Origin: Chitinophaga sp. HK235
GTDB lineage: Bacteria; Bacteroidota; Bacteroidia; Chitinophagales; Chitinophagaceae
Direction of reading: 5' to 3'
Length of the DNA: 64,000 nucleotides
NCBI RefSeq assembly: GCF_018255755.1
Contig: NZ_CP073766.1
Location: 310,001 to 374,000, forward strand
The position numbers and the translations under genes are program-made. The stretch's first letter is position 1, and every line of letters begins with the position of its first letter. Shown here piece after piece: positions 1 through 12,200 of this stretch. Below the pieces are notes generated by a model. It made no database searches. It worked only from the letters and a program-made list of their open reading frames with translations, and was not told the DNA's origin.

Positions 1-1
1 T

Positions 2-292
2 CGCGCATTGCCGGATCCGGTTTTCACGGAGAAACATCATTACCGGGCCCCGGAGAATGATATAGAATCGGCATTATGCAGCATCTATGCTGAAGTGTTG
101 GGGAGAACACCGGATACAATTGGAACAGAAGATGACTTTTTCCACCTGGGAGGTAACAGTATTATGGTGATTCGCCTGGTGAACCGTATCTATAAAGTGA
201 CGGGTATACGAATAAACGTACCGGCGGTTTTCACCTTCCGGACTATCCGTAAACTCGCTGTTCACCTGCAGGATGGCGGTAGTGAACACGTA
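2..292 (+). other. T domain (module n-3), A domain outside window
   Basis: This carrier protein domain receives a residue activated by an A domain left of the window. The cofactor motif FFHLGGNS carries S53 (bases 158-160). The GGNS form and the absence of an E domain mean the residue is passed on in L form. The sequence most resembles the C-terminal half of the carrier in module 11 of gene 2 (both read GGNSIM and IRLVNR). Confidence 0.93.
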
Positions 293-3200
293 AGCTTCAC
301 GATACCGGTCATCACATCTCCGGAAGAACAGTTACTATCCTTTGCGCAGGAACGTTTATGGTTTATAGAAAATTATGAAGGTGGCAGCGGCGCCTACAAT
401 ATTCCACTGGTATTGCAACTGCATGCAGATATAGATAAGGCATGCCTGGTGCAGGCGTTGAGGGCTGTTGTGCATCGTCATGAAGTATTAAGGAGTGTGA
501 TCAGGGTAGGTGTAGATGGGCAAAGTTATCAGGAGGTGATGAATGATACTGTTTATCCATTGCAGATTACAGAAAAAATATTGCATACTGAACAGGAGCT
601 GGACAGCGCCCTGATGGAGAACGCGAGTCATGTGTTCAGACTCGAAGAAGAATATCCGGTGATAGCAGCTGTATACAGTTGTCAGAATGACAGTTATTTG
701 AGCCTGGTATTGCACCATATTGCATTTGATGGGTGGTCGGCAGATATTTTACTGCGGGAGCTGTTGCAGTATTATCATCATTATGTCGCACTGTATGCCA
801 ACGATACTGTTAAAGCAGCCACTTTTGCCGTACAGCCCTTGCCGTTACAGTATAAGGATTTTGCCTTGTGGCAGCGGCAGCACCTGAGTGGTGCCACCTT
901 AGACAAACAATTGTCTTACTGGAAGAATAAGCTTTCAGGTTATGAAACGCTGCAGCTGCCCACAGATGCTCCCCGTCCGCCTAAAGTGAGTTATGCAGGT
1001 GCTGATATGGTGTTTCGTCTGGACAAGGCCACCAGCAATCAGCTGAGGGTTGTCTCCCGGGAACTGGAGGTGAGTATGTACAGCCTGTTACTGAGTGGTT
1101 ATTATTTGTTGCTGGGCAGTTACAGCAACCAGCGTGATATTGTTGTAGGCAGCCCTATCGCCAATCGTCACTACAGTGAACTGGCGGATGTTATCGGGTT
1201 CTTCGTGAATACACTGGTATTGCGGGAAGAGATAGTTCCCGAACAGCGACTGACAGATTTCATCCGTCAGGTAGGATCTTCAGTGGTTACCGCCCAACTG
1301 CATCAGGACCTACCATTTGAAAAACTGGTGGAAGAACTGAAAATCGCACCGGACGCTTCCCGTCATCCTATCATACAGGTGATATTTGACGGACATAACT
1401 TCGGGGGGCATAACGGAACTGAAGGAAGCCACTTGCTTAAACCGTATATCCGGCAATCTGACGATAAGGTGGCGAAATTTGATCTGGCTGTGATGATCAG
1501 CGATGGTGATGAAGAAATTCAAGGTGCCTTTAACTATGCTACCAGTTTGTTCAAAGAACATACGATAAGGGGTTATATCCATACTTATAAGGAAATTTTA
1601 AGTCAGCTGTCTACACTGGTGAAAACCAGTACAGAACAGGTTAAATCCCTGCGTTACGTGGACGAGGCACAGTATGACAGCATTATACATCGGTATAGTG
1701 ATACAGCGAAGGGATATCCCACAACAGCCACGATTCATGGATTATTTGAATCTCAGGCGGCGCTGATACCCGACCAGACGGCCATCGTATGTGGTGACCG
1801 CAAGCTGAGCTATCGCGAGCTGAATGAACAGGCTAATCAGCTGGCAGCCTACCTGAAGAAAAATTTTGATGTGCAGCCGGATGACCTGATTGTACTCTGC
1901 ATGGATCGTTCAGCAGATATGCTGATAGCGATGCTGGCTATACTCAAGGCAGGAGCTGCCTATGTACCGGTGGATGTTTCCCATCCTGATGACAGGTTAC
2001 ATTATATCATCAGCGACACCCGTACCAAAGTGGTGCTGAGCAACGAACAGCATACGGAGCGTATCAAATCGCTGACAGAGGGACTTTCCTTAAAGGTGCT
2101 CAATACGGAAGATATTTATTTCCAGACGAGTCTGTCTGTAAGGTATAGTGGAGAAAACGCCTCGATTGCAGTAGCTCCTTTGCAGCTGGCCTATGTCATC
2201 TATACCAGCGGTACTACAGGCCGTTCCAAAGGCGTGATGGTAGAGCATCGGAATGTGGTTAATTATCTGTTCAATGTGCAGGATATCTTACCGGAAGATC
2301 TTACCCGTGTTGATTTTTCAGGGAATTTATCTTTCGATCTATCGGTAACGACTACACTATATCCATTGTGTTTTGGCAAATGCCTGTATATTTTTGAAGG
2401 TAGTATAACCGATGTGGCAGCTTATGAGCATCACCTCACCACTCACGGCATAGAGCTGGTGAAGAGTACACCGGCGTACCTGTCGCTGCTGGGCAGTCGC
2501 GAAGTCCGCATCAAAACGGCGATAGTAGGAGGAGAGAAGCTGCTGCCTCACCAGATTGGGCGGATACTCTCCGGTTTCACAACGATCATCGACGAATACG
2601 GTCCAACAGAAACTACGGTAGGAGCTACTTATTATCGTATAGACGATACTGTTACCAGATTTTCCATAGGTAAGGCTTATCATCATTACAGCATTTATGT
2701 GCTGGATGATCAGCTGCGACCGGTACCAGCCGGGGCTATCGGAGAGCTTTACATCGGCGGAGCCGGAGTGTCGCGTGGGTATCTGAACCAGCCGGAGTTA
2801 ACCCGTGAACGTTTTATGGAGAACCCTTTCGGACTGAAGGGGCAGCTGTACAAGACAGGTGATGCGGTAAGGTACCTTTCTGATGGGAATCTGGAATACA
2901 TCGGCCGTACTGATTTTCAGGTGAAGGTCCGTGGTTACCGTATAGAACCGGGTGAGATAGAACACCAGCTGACGGCTTATCCCGGCATCACCGATGCTGT
3001 GGTGCTGGCGCGGGAGCAGGCTGATGGCATCCACTACCTGACGGGATATTATGTATGTGCTGAAATACTGGATGAACAAGTGTTACGTGACTACCTGGGC
3101 AGCTACCTGCCGGAATATATGATCCCGTCTGTGCTGATGCGGCTGGGAGCCTTGCCACTGACGGCCAATGGAAAGCTGGACCGCCGTGCTTTGCCGGATC

Positions 3201-6200
3201 CTGCTTTTACAGGTGAGGGCAGTTATGAGGCGCCGGCTAATGCAATGGAGAAACAATTATGCGCCGTGTTTGGTGAAGTACTGGAACTGGATGCAGGCAG
3301 CATCAGCGTGACGGACGACTTCTTCCGCCTGGGCGGTAACAGTATTCTCGCGATCCGTCTTGTAAACAGGCTGAATACCTTGCTGGGCACAAAAACAAGC
3401 GTGGCTGCAGTGTTTAACGGCCGCACCATCCGCAAACTTTCGGCAGTATTGCAGGAAGGTAGCGGTGATCATGTGAAGATTACAGTGCCGGTTATCAGCG
3501 CTCCGGAAGAGCAGTTGTTGTCCTTTGCGCAGGAACGGTTATGGTTTATTGAGAATTATGAAGGCGGTAGCAATGCTTATAATATACCACTGGTACTGAA
3601 GTTACAGTCACAGGTGCACATCGATCTCCTGTTACAGGCGCTGCGGGCTGTCATTCATCGTCATGAGATACTGAGGAGCAGGATAAAGACGACGGCAGCA
3701 GGACAGAGTTATCAGGTGGTCCAGGATGATACGATACATCCGTTTGAAATAGAAAGCCGGGAGTTATTCTCTGAAGCTGTGTTGAGGGAAGAGCTGTCTA
3801 CACAGGCGAATCGTGTATTCGTACTGGATAGGGAATTCCCCATCAGGATAACATGCTATAAGTTTGAAGCAAACATTTACCTGAGTATCGTGCTGCATCA
3901 TATAGCATTTGACGGCTGGTCTACGGAAATCCTGTTGCGTGACATGGTGAGTTATTATAACCATTACGAAACACTTGCGGCCGGAGAAGTGGTAGCGGCA
4001 GAAAAATATCTGCCTGCACCATTGCCCTTGCAGTACAAGGATTTTGCTTTATGGCAGCGGCATTATCTGAAAGATGCGGTGCTGGACAAACAATTGTCCT
4101 ACTGGAAGGATAAATTATCGGGTTATGAAACACTGCATCTGCCAACAGACAAACCCCGTCCGGCCTATATCAATTATACCGGGGCCGATATTTCCTTTGC
4201 GCTGGATAAAGCCACCAGCGATGGATTGAGGGCTCTCTCCCGTAACCAGGAAGTAAGTATGTACAGCGTGCTGCTGAGTGCTTATTACTTGTTGCTAAGC
4301 GCTTACAGCAATCAGCGCGATATCGTATTGGGTAGTCCGGTTGCCAACCGTCACTACGGAGAGATAGCGGATCTGATCGGTTTCTTTGTGAATACACTGG
4401 CATTGCGGGAAGAAATAGATCCTGAACAACGGATAACAGACTTCATCCGTCAGGTGAGTAATTCCGTGATAGGAGCCCAGTTGCATCAGGACCTGCCGTT
4501 TGAGAAGCTGGTGGACGAATTGGAGGTAGAACCTGACATGTCGCGCCATCCTGTATTCCAGACAATTTTCAGTATTCAGCAATTTGGTGGTAATAGTGCT
4601 GACACAGTTGGTCTGTTTACTCCCTACGGAGCCACTAGCTATTATAAAGTTGCCAAGTACGACCTGAGCGTTATACTGGACGATAGCCCCGAAATGATCA
4701 CGGGCGCCTTTAACTATGCCGTGGGCCTTTTTGATGCGGCTACCATCGAAGGATATATTAGCACCTATAAGGAAATTTTACGTCAACTGGCGGTTGCAGG
4801 CAAGAATCTGCAGATAAAATCACTGCATTATCAGTCGGAGATGGAACGTACGCTGATGCTGGCTCAATGGAACAATACCGTACAGACGTTCCCGGTAGAC
4901 AAACCCGTTCACCGGCTGTTTGAAGAGCAAGCTGCTGCTCATCCTGAGCGTATTGCTGTTGTTTGTGGAGATGTACAGCTGTCTTATGGAGAACTGAATG
5001 ACCGTGCTGATAAACTGGCAGCATATATACGTCACCGTTATCAGCTGAAGCCGGATGACCTGGTAGGCATCTGTATGGACCGCTCTGAGCATATGCTGAC
5101 GGCCGTACTGGCTGTGCTCAAGGCCGGCACTGCCTATGTGCCAATAGACCCCGGCTATCCTGAAGAGAGAATCGCCTATATGCTGTCGGATACAGGTATG
5201 AAAGTGGTTTTGACCAATGAGGAATACGCAGCACGACTCTCAGTGCTGTCAGCAGCAGTAACTGCAGAGGTTATCGGCCACCGGCCTTTGGTATACGAAC
5301 AGTCGGTATTACCTCCTGTGATAACTGCGCCTGAGCATCTGGCTTATGTTATTTATACCAGCGGTACAACAGGCCGTTCCAAAGGGGTGATGGTAGAGCA
5401 CCGGAATGTGGTCAACTATCTGTTTAATGTACAGGATATGCTGCCGGAAGATCTTACCCGTGTTGATTTTTCAGGGAATTTATCTTTTGACCTATCGGTA
5501 ACGACTACCCTGTATCCGTTGTGTTTTGGAAAATGCCTGTATATTTTTGAAGGCAGTATAACAGATGTGGAAACTTATGAGCGTCACCTGATCACCCATG
5601 GTATTGAACTGGTGAAGGGTACACCGGCGTACCTGTCGCTGCTGAATAATCCGGAAGTACGTGTGAAAACGGCTATCGTAGGAGGGGAGAAATTGTTGCG
5701 TCATCAGGTCAGCCGGATACTTTCCTGCTTTACGACTATCATTGACGAATACGGCCCGACAGAAACTACGGTAGGCGCCACTTATTATCGTATAGACGAC
5801 ACTGTTACTGAGTTTTCTATTGGCAAGGCCTATCATCATTACAGCGTCTACGTATTGGACGATCAGCTGCGCCCGGTGCCGGCCGGTGCTACCGGAGAAC
5901 TTTATATCGGAGGAGCAGGCGTATCGCGTGGATATCTGAACCGGCCGGAACTGACCCGTGAACGTTTCATAGAAAACCCATTTGGCGGCGGCCGTCTGTA
6001 TAAGACCGGCGATGCGGTAAGATACCTCCATGATGGTAACCTTGAATACATTGGTCGTACGGACTTCCAGGTGAAGGTGCGTGGTTATCGTATAGAGCCA
6101 GGTGAGATAGAACACCAGCTGGCGGCCTATCCCGGTATCACCGATGCAGTGGTGCTGGCGAGGGAGCAGGCTGACGGCCTCCATTATCTGACGGGTTATT

Positions 6201-9200
6201 ATGTATCTGCGGAAACGCTTGACGATCAGGTTTTACGCGACTACCTGGGCAATTATCTGCCTGAATATATGATCCCGTCTGTGCTGATGCGACTGGATGC
6301 CTTGCCGTTGACGGCTAATGGAAAGCTGGATCGCCGCGCTTTACCAGAGCCGGTATTTACCGGCAGTGATCATTACCGTGCTCCGGAAAATGAGACAGAA
6401 GCAGTCATGTGCACCATCTATGGTCAGGTGCTGGGCATATCCGGCGATCAGATAAGTGTGGATGATGACTTCTTCCGGCTGGGTGGAGACTCCATTGTGA
6501 GTATCCAGCTGGTAAGCCGTCTGCGTCAACAGGCAGGTATTCATGTTACCGTAAAAGACATCTTCCGTTATCGCACCATTGCTTCTCTATATACAAACGT
6601 GATTGCTGCGGGAGCCGCATCTGCAGTACAACTGGAAACAGAACAGGGTATCCTGTCCGGAGAAGTGCCATTGCTGCCCATACAGCGCTGGTTCTTTACC
6701 AATGTCTCCAATGGCCTGCTGCCGAAGTATCATCACTGGAATCAGTCTTTCCTGATTAGTGCACCTGTACTGGATATGACGCTGCTGGAACGCACACTGA
6801 CGGTACTGTTGAATTATCATGATGGGCTACGTTTACGCTACCGCCCTGATGGTACACAATATTATAGCGAGGAAGTAACCAGTGTGGACATCCGCCGTCT
6901 GGATATCCGCACGCTGGAAACACCTGAAGCCCTGCATACATTACTGAGCTCCTGGCAGGCTGATTTTGATATCTATGGAGACCGGTTATTACAGGCCGGC
7001 TACCTGGAAGGTTACGCCGATGGGCGTGCACGCCTTTTCCTGGCGGTACATCATCTGCTGATAGATACGATGAGCTGGCCTATGCTGGTGGCGGATATGG
7101 AGCGTATTTACAATCACCTGTCTTTGGTAACCACAACGGATATACGGTGGTTGGGCCCCAAAGGCAGCAGTTACCGTCAATGGGCAGCGCTGATCGCTGG
7201 CTACGAGTTGTCTGCTGCAGAACGGGAATACTGGTCTGATCTGTTGCCTGCAATAAAAGCAGATAATGCCCTGCTGGAAAGCCTGTCTGCATCAGCTGTC
7301 AGCTACGCATCCCTGTTGCTGGATACTGCAGCTACCGGGCGCCTGCTGCGTGAAAGTCATCATGTTTATAACACACAAATCAATGATATTCTATTAAGCG
7401 CCCTGGGCGTTGCCCTGTCTCGTATCACAGGAGAAAATAATCATTATATATTGCTGGAAAGCCAAGGCCGCGAGGCACTTTCGGCATCCATCGATATTAC
7501 GCATACCAGTGGCTGGTTCACCACTATGTATCCTGTAGAGATCATCAGTGAAGGCGATGATTATGGCGCCCAACTGGTATCTGCCAAAGAATCCCTACGT
7601 GCGGTACCGGCTAACGGTATCGGTTATGGGATATTGACGGGCTACCGTCCTGAAGGCCTGCCTCGTATCAGCTTCAGCTACCTCGGCGGGTTTGATGGGC
7701 AGGAAAGTGCCGCGGGCAGCGGATGGCAGCTGACAGGAGAAGATAGTGGCCTTTCAATAGATGCCTCCAATGGCGATCATCAGCTGATCAATATCAATGG
7801 GCGGGTGATAGGCGGCCGTCTTCAATTCAATATCTCTGGTAGCATAGCAGCTGATCTGCTGGCCACGCTGGCAGCACAGTATCAGCAGGTGCTGGAAGAG
7901 ATGATCGAATGGTTGGGGCGCGCACCGCGCACCTGGCTGACGGCCAGCGATACAGACAATATCGTCTCTGATGCCTGGTTATCGGTGTTGCAATCGCAAC
8001 AGGAAGTATCCGGTGTATATCTGGCCGGCAGCCTGCAGGAAGGCTTTATCTATCATGCGTTGCATCAGGGAGATGTAGACGAAGCCTATCATGTGCAGCT
8101 GGCCTGGGACTATCACAATGCCATCAATCCCACCCTGCTGCAACAGGCCTGGCAGTACGCGCAGCAGCGCTACAGTGCCCTGCGTCTGCGTTTTGCCTGG
8201 GAACATGAACTGGTACAGATCATAGATCGTCATGGACATACTGACTGGCGTTACCTCGATATCAGCCATCAGGATAAAACCTCACAGGAGGCTTCTCTGA
8301 AGGAGCTGAGGGCACAGGACCTTATGTTGCCTTTCGACTTGTCAGCCGGTAACCTTTTCCGGGTATACCTGGTGAAGCGTGGGGATCGTGAGTGGAGCTG
8401 TCTTTTCAGCAACCACCACGCTATACTGGACGGATGGAGCATGCCGTTGCTGCTCAACTATGTACATGAAGTGTATCTGCAGCTGTTGCAGGGTATGACT
8501 GTAGTAGTGAAGCAAGACCAGCGTTATGCGGAAGCGCAACGTTATCTGCAGCAACATCGTGAGGATAATGAGTCCTACTGGACCTCAGCGGTTGATCAGC
8601 TGGAAGAGCAGGAAGACCTGAGTAGCCTGCTGCGCACAGACCAGCGCCATATCCGCTTGTCTACCTATCGTCATATTCTGCAGCCGGCAGAAAAGGATCT
8701 GGTCATCAGTGGCACCCGTTATGAAGCGTTGAAACGTCTGTGTGCTGCCAATGGTGTTACCATCAATGCTGTGTTGCAATATTGCTGGCATCGGCAGCTG
8801 AGCCTTTACGGCAACACGCGTACAACTGTGGTGGGCATGACCGTCTCCGGCCGTAACCTTCCCATCAATGATATAGAAGAATCCGTAGGTTTATATATCA
8901 ACACATTACCGGTGATCATGGAACATGGGGGTGGTAGTGCATGGTCTGCCATTCAACATTTACAATCCCATATTGGAGAGGTAAACAGCCGCAGTGATGT
9001 AAACCTGGGCCGGCTGCACCCCGGCGGCGAACGCCTGTTCAGCAGCCTGTTTGTGTTTGAAAACTATCCGGTACCGGCAGGAACGGAAGGCGAAGGAGGT
9101 GAGCTGTCCATTCAGCTTACGGGTGGCGCTTCGAAACTGGACTATCCGCTGGCCGTAGCGGCTGTAGAACGTGGCCAGGTACTCAGCCTGGAACTCAGGT

Positions 9201-12200
9201 ATGCTGCAGAACTGTTCGATGATGCTGTCATGGCACAATTACTCTCCGGCATGGAACTGCTCCTGGAACAACTAACAGCACATCCCGATATCGCAGTGTC
9301 ATCGCTGGTACATCTGCGCGAAGCGCAATACCAGCAAATGATCTTTGACTGGAACAATACCGTTCGTGATTATCCTGCTGACAAAACCATTCACCAGCTG
9401 TTTGAAGAACAGGTGAAAGCCAGTCCTGACGCTATCGCGCTGGTATATGAAGATATACGCCTGTCTTATGCCACGCTGAATGCAAAAGCCAATCAGCTGG
9501 CTACGTATATGCGTACACATTATAAGCTGAAGCCCGATGACCTGGTAGGGTTGTACCTCGACCGCTCAGAACAGATGGTGATAGCAATACTGGCGGTACT
9601 GAAAGCAGGTGCTGCATATGTACCGATAGATATTGCTTACCCGGATGACAGAATAAGTTATATTTTGTCGGATACCGCCACCCAACTGGTACTGACCAAC
9701 GAAGTATATCAGCAGAAACTGACCCGTCTCACCACGGCAACCATCACGGCAATAGATAATCATGAATGGGTAGAAACGCTGAATGGCCTTTCTACAGCCA
9801 ATCAGCCCCATGTTAATACATCTGTCGATCTGATGTATGTGATGTATACCAGTGGTACCACCGGTATGCCCAAAGGAGTGATGATCACACACAGGAACGT
9901 AGCCCGCCTGGTGAAGAATACGGACTATGTTCGTATTGATGCCACAGACCGGATCATGGGAATATCCAATTACGCTTTTGATGGTTCTACCTTTGATATC
10001 TTCGGTGCATTGCTCAATGGTGCATCGCTTATTCTCTCTGATAAAAATCTCCTGCATGATATTGCCAGGTTCGATAATATACTTCAGACAGAGCAGGTGA
10101 CCATCTTCTTTATCACCACCGCGTTATTCAACCTCCTGGTAGAAGAATCGCTTCCGGGATTAAAAAACCTCAGGTACATCCTGTTTGGAGGGGAACATGT
10201 TTCGTTTAAACATGTAAGCACCTTCCTGGATAACTACCCTTCGGTCACCTTGTTGCACGTGTACGGCCCTACGGAGACCACTACTTTTGCCACTTCTTTC
10301 CGTTGCAATAACCAGGTGAACGCAGCAGATGGTATTGTGCCCATTGGTCACCCATTATCAAACACATCTACCTATGTACTCGACAACAACCTCCGTCCGG
10401 TGCCATCCGGCGCCATCGGAGAGTTGTACATCGGCGGCGACGGCGTGGCAAGAGGATATCTCCATCAACCGGCACTCACACAGGAACGGTTTATTCACCA
10501 TCCTTTCAGCAGGCCGGAAGAAAACAACCGCCTCTATAAAACAGGAGATCTGGTGAGATACCTGCCCGATGGTAACATCGAATACATTGGCCGTACCGAT
10601 TTCCAGGTGAAGCTGCGCGGCTATAGAATAGAACTGGACGAGATTGCCACCGCTATCAGCAGCCATGGAGAAATAAAACAAAGTATCGTAGTAGTTAAAG
10701 AAAACACCGATGCAGAAAAAACAACGAAGTACCTGGCGGCTTACTATGTAGCAGCAACAGCTGTGGAAGATGCGGCGTTAAGAGAGCATCTGTCTGTTTC
10801 ACTGCCGGATTACATGATACCGACGGCATTTATCCATATGGACAAACTACCGCTGACGGCTAATGGAAAGGTAAATCATAAAGCGTTGCCAGAGCCGGTG
10901 CTTACCAATGCAACCGAATCGGAGTCTTTACCGAAAACCGCAATGGAGGCCGTGCTTCGTGAGATATATGCTGAAGTGCTCAGAATACCGGCAGCCGGCA
11001 TCAGTATCCGCGATGATTTCTTCCGCCTCGGAGGCGACAGTATCCTCGGTATCCAGTTGCAAAACAGGATCAGACAGCAGCTGGGTGTGAAGGTGAATAT
11101 GAAGGATATCTTTACTTACCGCAGTATCGAACAATTGCATGATAAAGTGATTTCGAAGGCTACAGGACCAGTCAAAATAATAGCAGAACAGGGGCTGTTA
11201 AGCGGGGAGGCGGCATTGTTGCCGATACAGGAATGGTTCTTCAGCCATCCGTTAAACTATCCGCATCACTGGAATCAATCATTTGTAATACGTACCGGAG
11301 AACTGGATGTCGCTTTGTTGCAACTGGCGCTGAAAGAGCTGACTGCATTCCATGATGCCCTGCGTCTGCGGTATCAGGCAGATGAAACAGGACGATACGG
11401 GCAGTATTACCATCCGGAAGCGGAAGCGCCTGAAATGAAAGTGCTGGATATTCGTACCATTCCGCATGCTGAAGATAGTACAGCGTTTGCTGTAGAGCTG
11501 CAGCAGATACTGACAGTATACCAGCATCATTTTAATCTGAGTGAAGGACCGTTGTATAGTGTGGCTTATCTCCACGGATTTGCGGATGGTAGTACGCGGA
11601 TATTCTTTGCGCTTCACCATCTCATTGTAGATGCGGTGAGCTGGCGCATTCTCCGGGATGACCTGCAAACCATTTATACGGCATTGGCTGCCGGTAGTCC
11701 TGTTACATTGGGTAATAAGGGTACCAGTTACAGGCAGTGGGCTGCCTTCTTAAAGGACTATCATCTGGAACATGCAGATGAGATCAGCTACTGGAAAAAA
11801 ACGATAGACGGATACCGCAGTTCACCGGATGTCATTTCCCAACTGGCAGAAAAAGAAACTACCCAACATCATACCGTCACCAGCCTGGACAGCGCAACTA
11901 CGCGATTGTTACTGACAGAAGCTGGAAAAGCCTACCATACCACGATCAATGATTTGTTGCTTGCGGCATGGGGATTAACGCTGTCGTCCATCACCGGCAA
12001 CGCAGACCATTACCTGGTGATGGAAGGCCATGGTAGGGAAGAGGTAACCAATATTGATTTATCCCATACGGTTGGATGGTTTACTACTATGTATCCTGTT
12101 TGTTTGCATACTGTCCCCGGAGATGTTGGAAGCACTATTCTCAGCGTGAAGGAATATTTGAGGGCTATACCCGGTAAAGGTCTTGGGTATGGTGCATTGA

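Noticed and set aside
8..10. TTG as start codon of gene 1
   Set aside because: The codons before it (CGC GCA) give R-A-L-P-D-P, the usual end of an A domain, so the protein continues from outside the window.
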